Of a stretch of DNA of 64,000 nucleotides, positions 63,583-64,000 are shown piece after piece (positions within the stretch are counted from its first letter, which is position 1; every line of letters starts with the position of its first letter). The notes under the pieces were generated by a model, which made no database searches, was not told the DNA's origin, and saw only the letters and a program-made list of their open reading frames with translations. Made by a program: the position numbers and the translations under genes. Location of the stretch: positions 1 to 64,000 of the forward strand of contig KZ627148.1 of assembly GCA_002917775.1 (NCBI GenBank). Direction: 5' to 3'. This DNA comes from Glaciozyma antarctica PI12. Taxonomy: Eukaryota > Basidiomycota > Microbotryomycetes > Kriegeriales > Camptobasidiaceae.

Positions 63583-64000
63583 ATGGCGACCATCAACTCC
63601 CTTCCTGCCGAAATCTTCCACGACATCATCGAGCTCGCCTACGTTAGGTCGTTGAGCCTGGCTCTCGTCGCGAAGACCTGGCAGTGGCAGGCGCAGAGGC
63701 TGTTGTGGGAGGATATCAGTCTGTGGGGCGAAGACTGGCAAGCAGACTCCTTCTGCGCGAGTCCCGCGCGCGGGAGGCACGCCACGCGCCGCCTGTGCCT
63801 CTACGGAGAGCGGCCAATCGACGTCCTGGAGAGCTGCGTAGGAGTGCGACGACTCCATTTGGAGCTGCGCGAAGACCTTCCTGGAGTAGCGCTTTCTCTC
63901 CCGGCTTTGGAAGGTGAGCTACCCAGTCAAGAGCCTCTCCGTGCGCTCGCTGACATCGGGGCTGCAGAGCTCACGGAGCTGTCGATCTGGACTCAAGAAC
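63583..64000 (+). CDS. F-box protein, N-terminal part (runs off the window)
   Basis: Partial gene. Exon 1 (63583-63913) starts MATINSLPAEIFHDIIELAY and continues SLSLALVAKTWQWQAQRLLW, the L-P-x-E-I-F ... L-V-x-K-x-W ... LLWEDI pattern of an F-box, the Skp1-binding motif of SCF ubiquitin ligases. A canonical intron (GTGAGC ... CTGCAG, 63914-63967) joins to ELTELSIWTQE, which with RRLHLELREDLPGVALSLPA suggests Leu-rich repeats. Large F-box/LRR families are common in basidiomycetes. The 3' end lies outside the window, so target and length are unknown. Confidence 0.8.
   Translation, partial: MATINSLPAEIFHDIIELAYVRSLSLALVAKTWQWQAQRLLWEDISLWGEDWQADSFCASPARGRHATRRLCLYGERPIDVLESCVGVRRLHLELREDLPGVALSLPALEGELPSQEPLRALADIGAAELTELSIWTQE

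Noticed and set aside
1-64000. CRISPR arrays, operons, ribosome-binding sites, integrated virus or LTR elements
   Set aside because: The DNA is fungal nuclear; no spaced repeat array, long terminal repeat, reverse transcriptase, capsid or integrase frame was recognised.

Overview
This window is the left end of a basidiomycete chromosome. It opens with 19 copies of the telomere hexamer CCTAAC (the C-rich strand of TTAGGG). The DNA is GC-rich and gene-dense, and almost every gene is cut by short GT-AG introns of about 45-80 bp with CTAAC/CTGAC-like branch sites near the 3' end. Gene content (Skn7 with a fused receiver domain, Mago nashi, Nopp140/Srp40, acetolactate synthase, Listerin) and codon use suggest a red yeast of the Microbotryomycetes (Rhodotorula/Sporobolomyces type). 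The genus is an inference; no search was run.

Layout. 1-114 telomere. 0.8-25.3 kb holds mostly conserved genes: SKN7 (+), a type II membrane nucleotide phosphodiesterase (-), a small membrane protein (-), a TMEM69/DUF3429 protein (-), an MSS51-like MYND protein (-) head to head with PET100 (+), Mago nashi (-), Srp40/Nopp140 (-) head to head with BolA (+), an alpha/beta hydrolase (-), ILV2 (-) and a KHA1-type K+/H+ antiporter (-). 26-57 kb is more lineage-specific. It has two paralogous multi-span membrane proteins, one lacking its middle, and six members or remnants of a family that joins FAR1/WRKY-GCM1-like zinc fingers to a C-terminal SAM-like helical domain. It also has a GH26-like secreted hydrolase and a GPI-anchored wall glycoprotein built from three tandem modules. 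Housekeeping genes are interspersed: RWDD1/GIR2, NDK1, QCR7 and a gamma-butyrobetaine dioxygenase. 57-63 kb is Listerin (LTN1), and the window ends inside an F-box gene.

Links between genes. Several products serve mitochondria (PET100, MSS51-like, QCR7, BolA, TMEM69-like, the ILV2 precursor, BBOX-like). The MSS51-like and PET100 start codons are only 104 bp apart, and both families act in cytochrome c oxidase biogenesis. The best candidate for something undescribed is the zinc-finger/SAM family: finger spacing and a C-terminal domain recur across several paralogs in 30 kb, and two close paralogs carry in-frame TGA codons, one at a conserved Trp position and followed by CTA. Exon boundaries given here were read by eye from splice signals and frame continuity; 5' ends of some lineage-specific genes remain unresolved.
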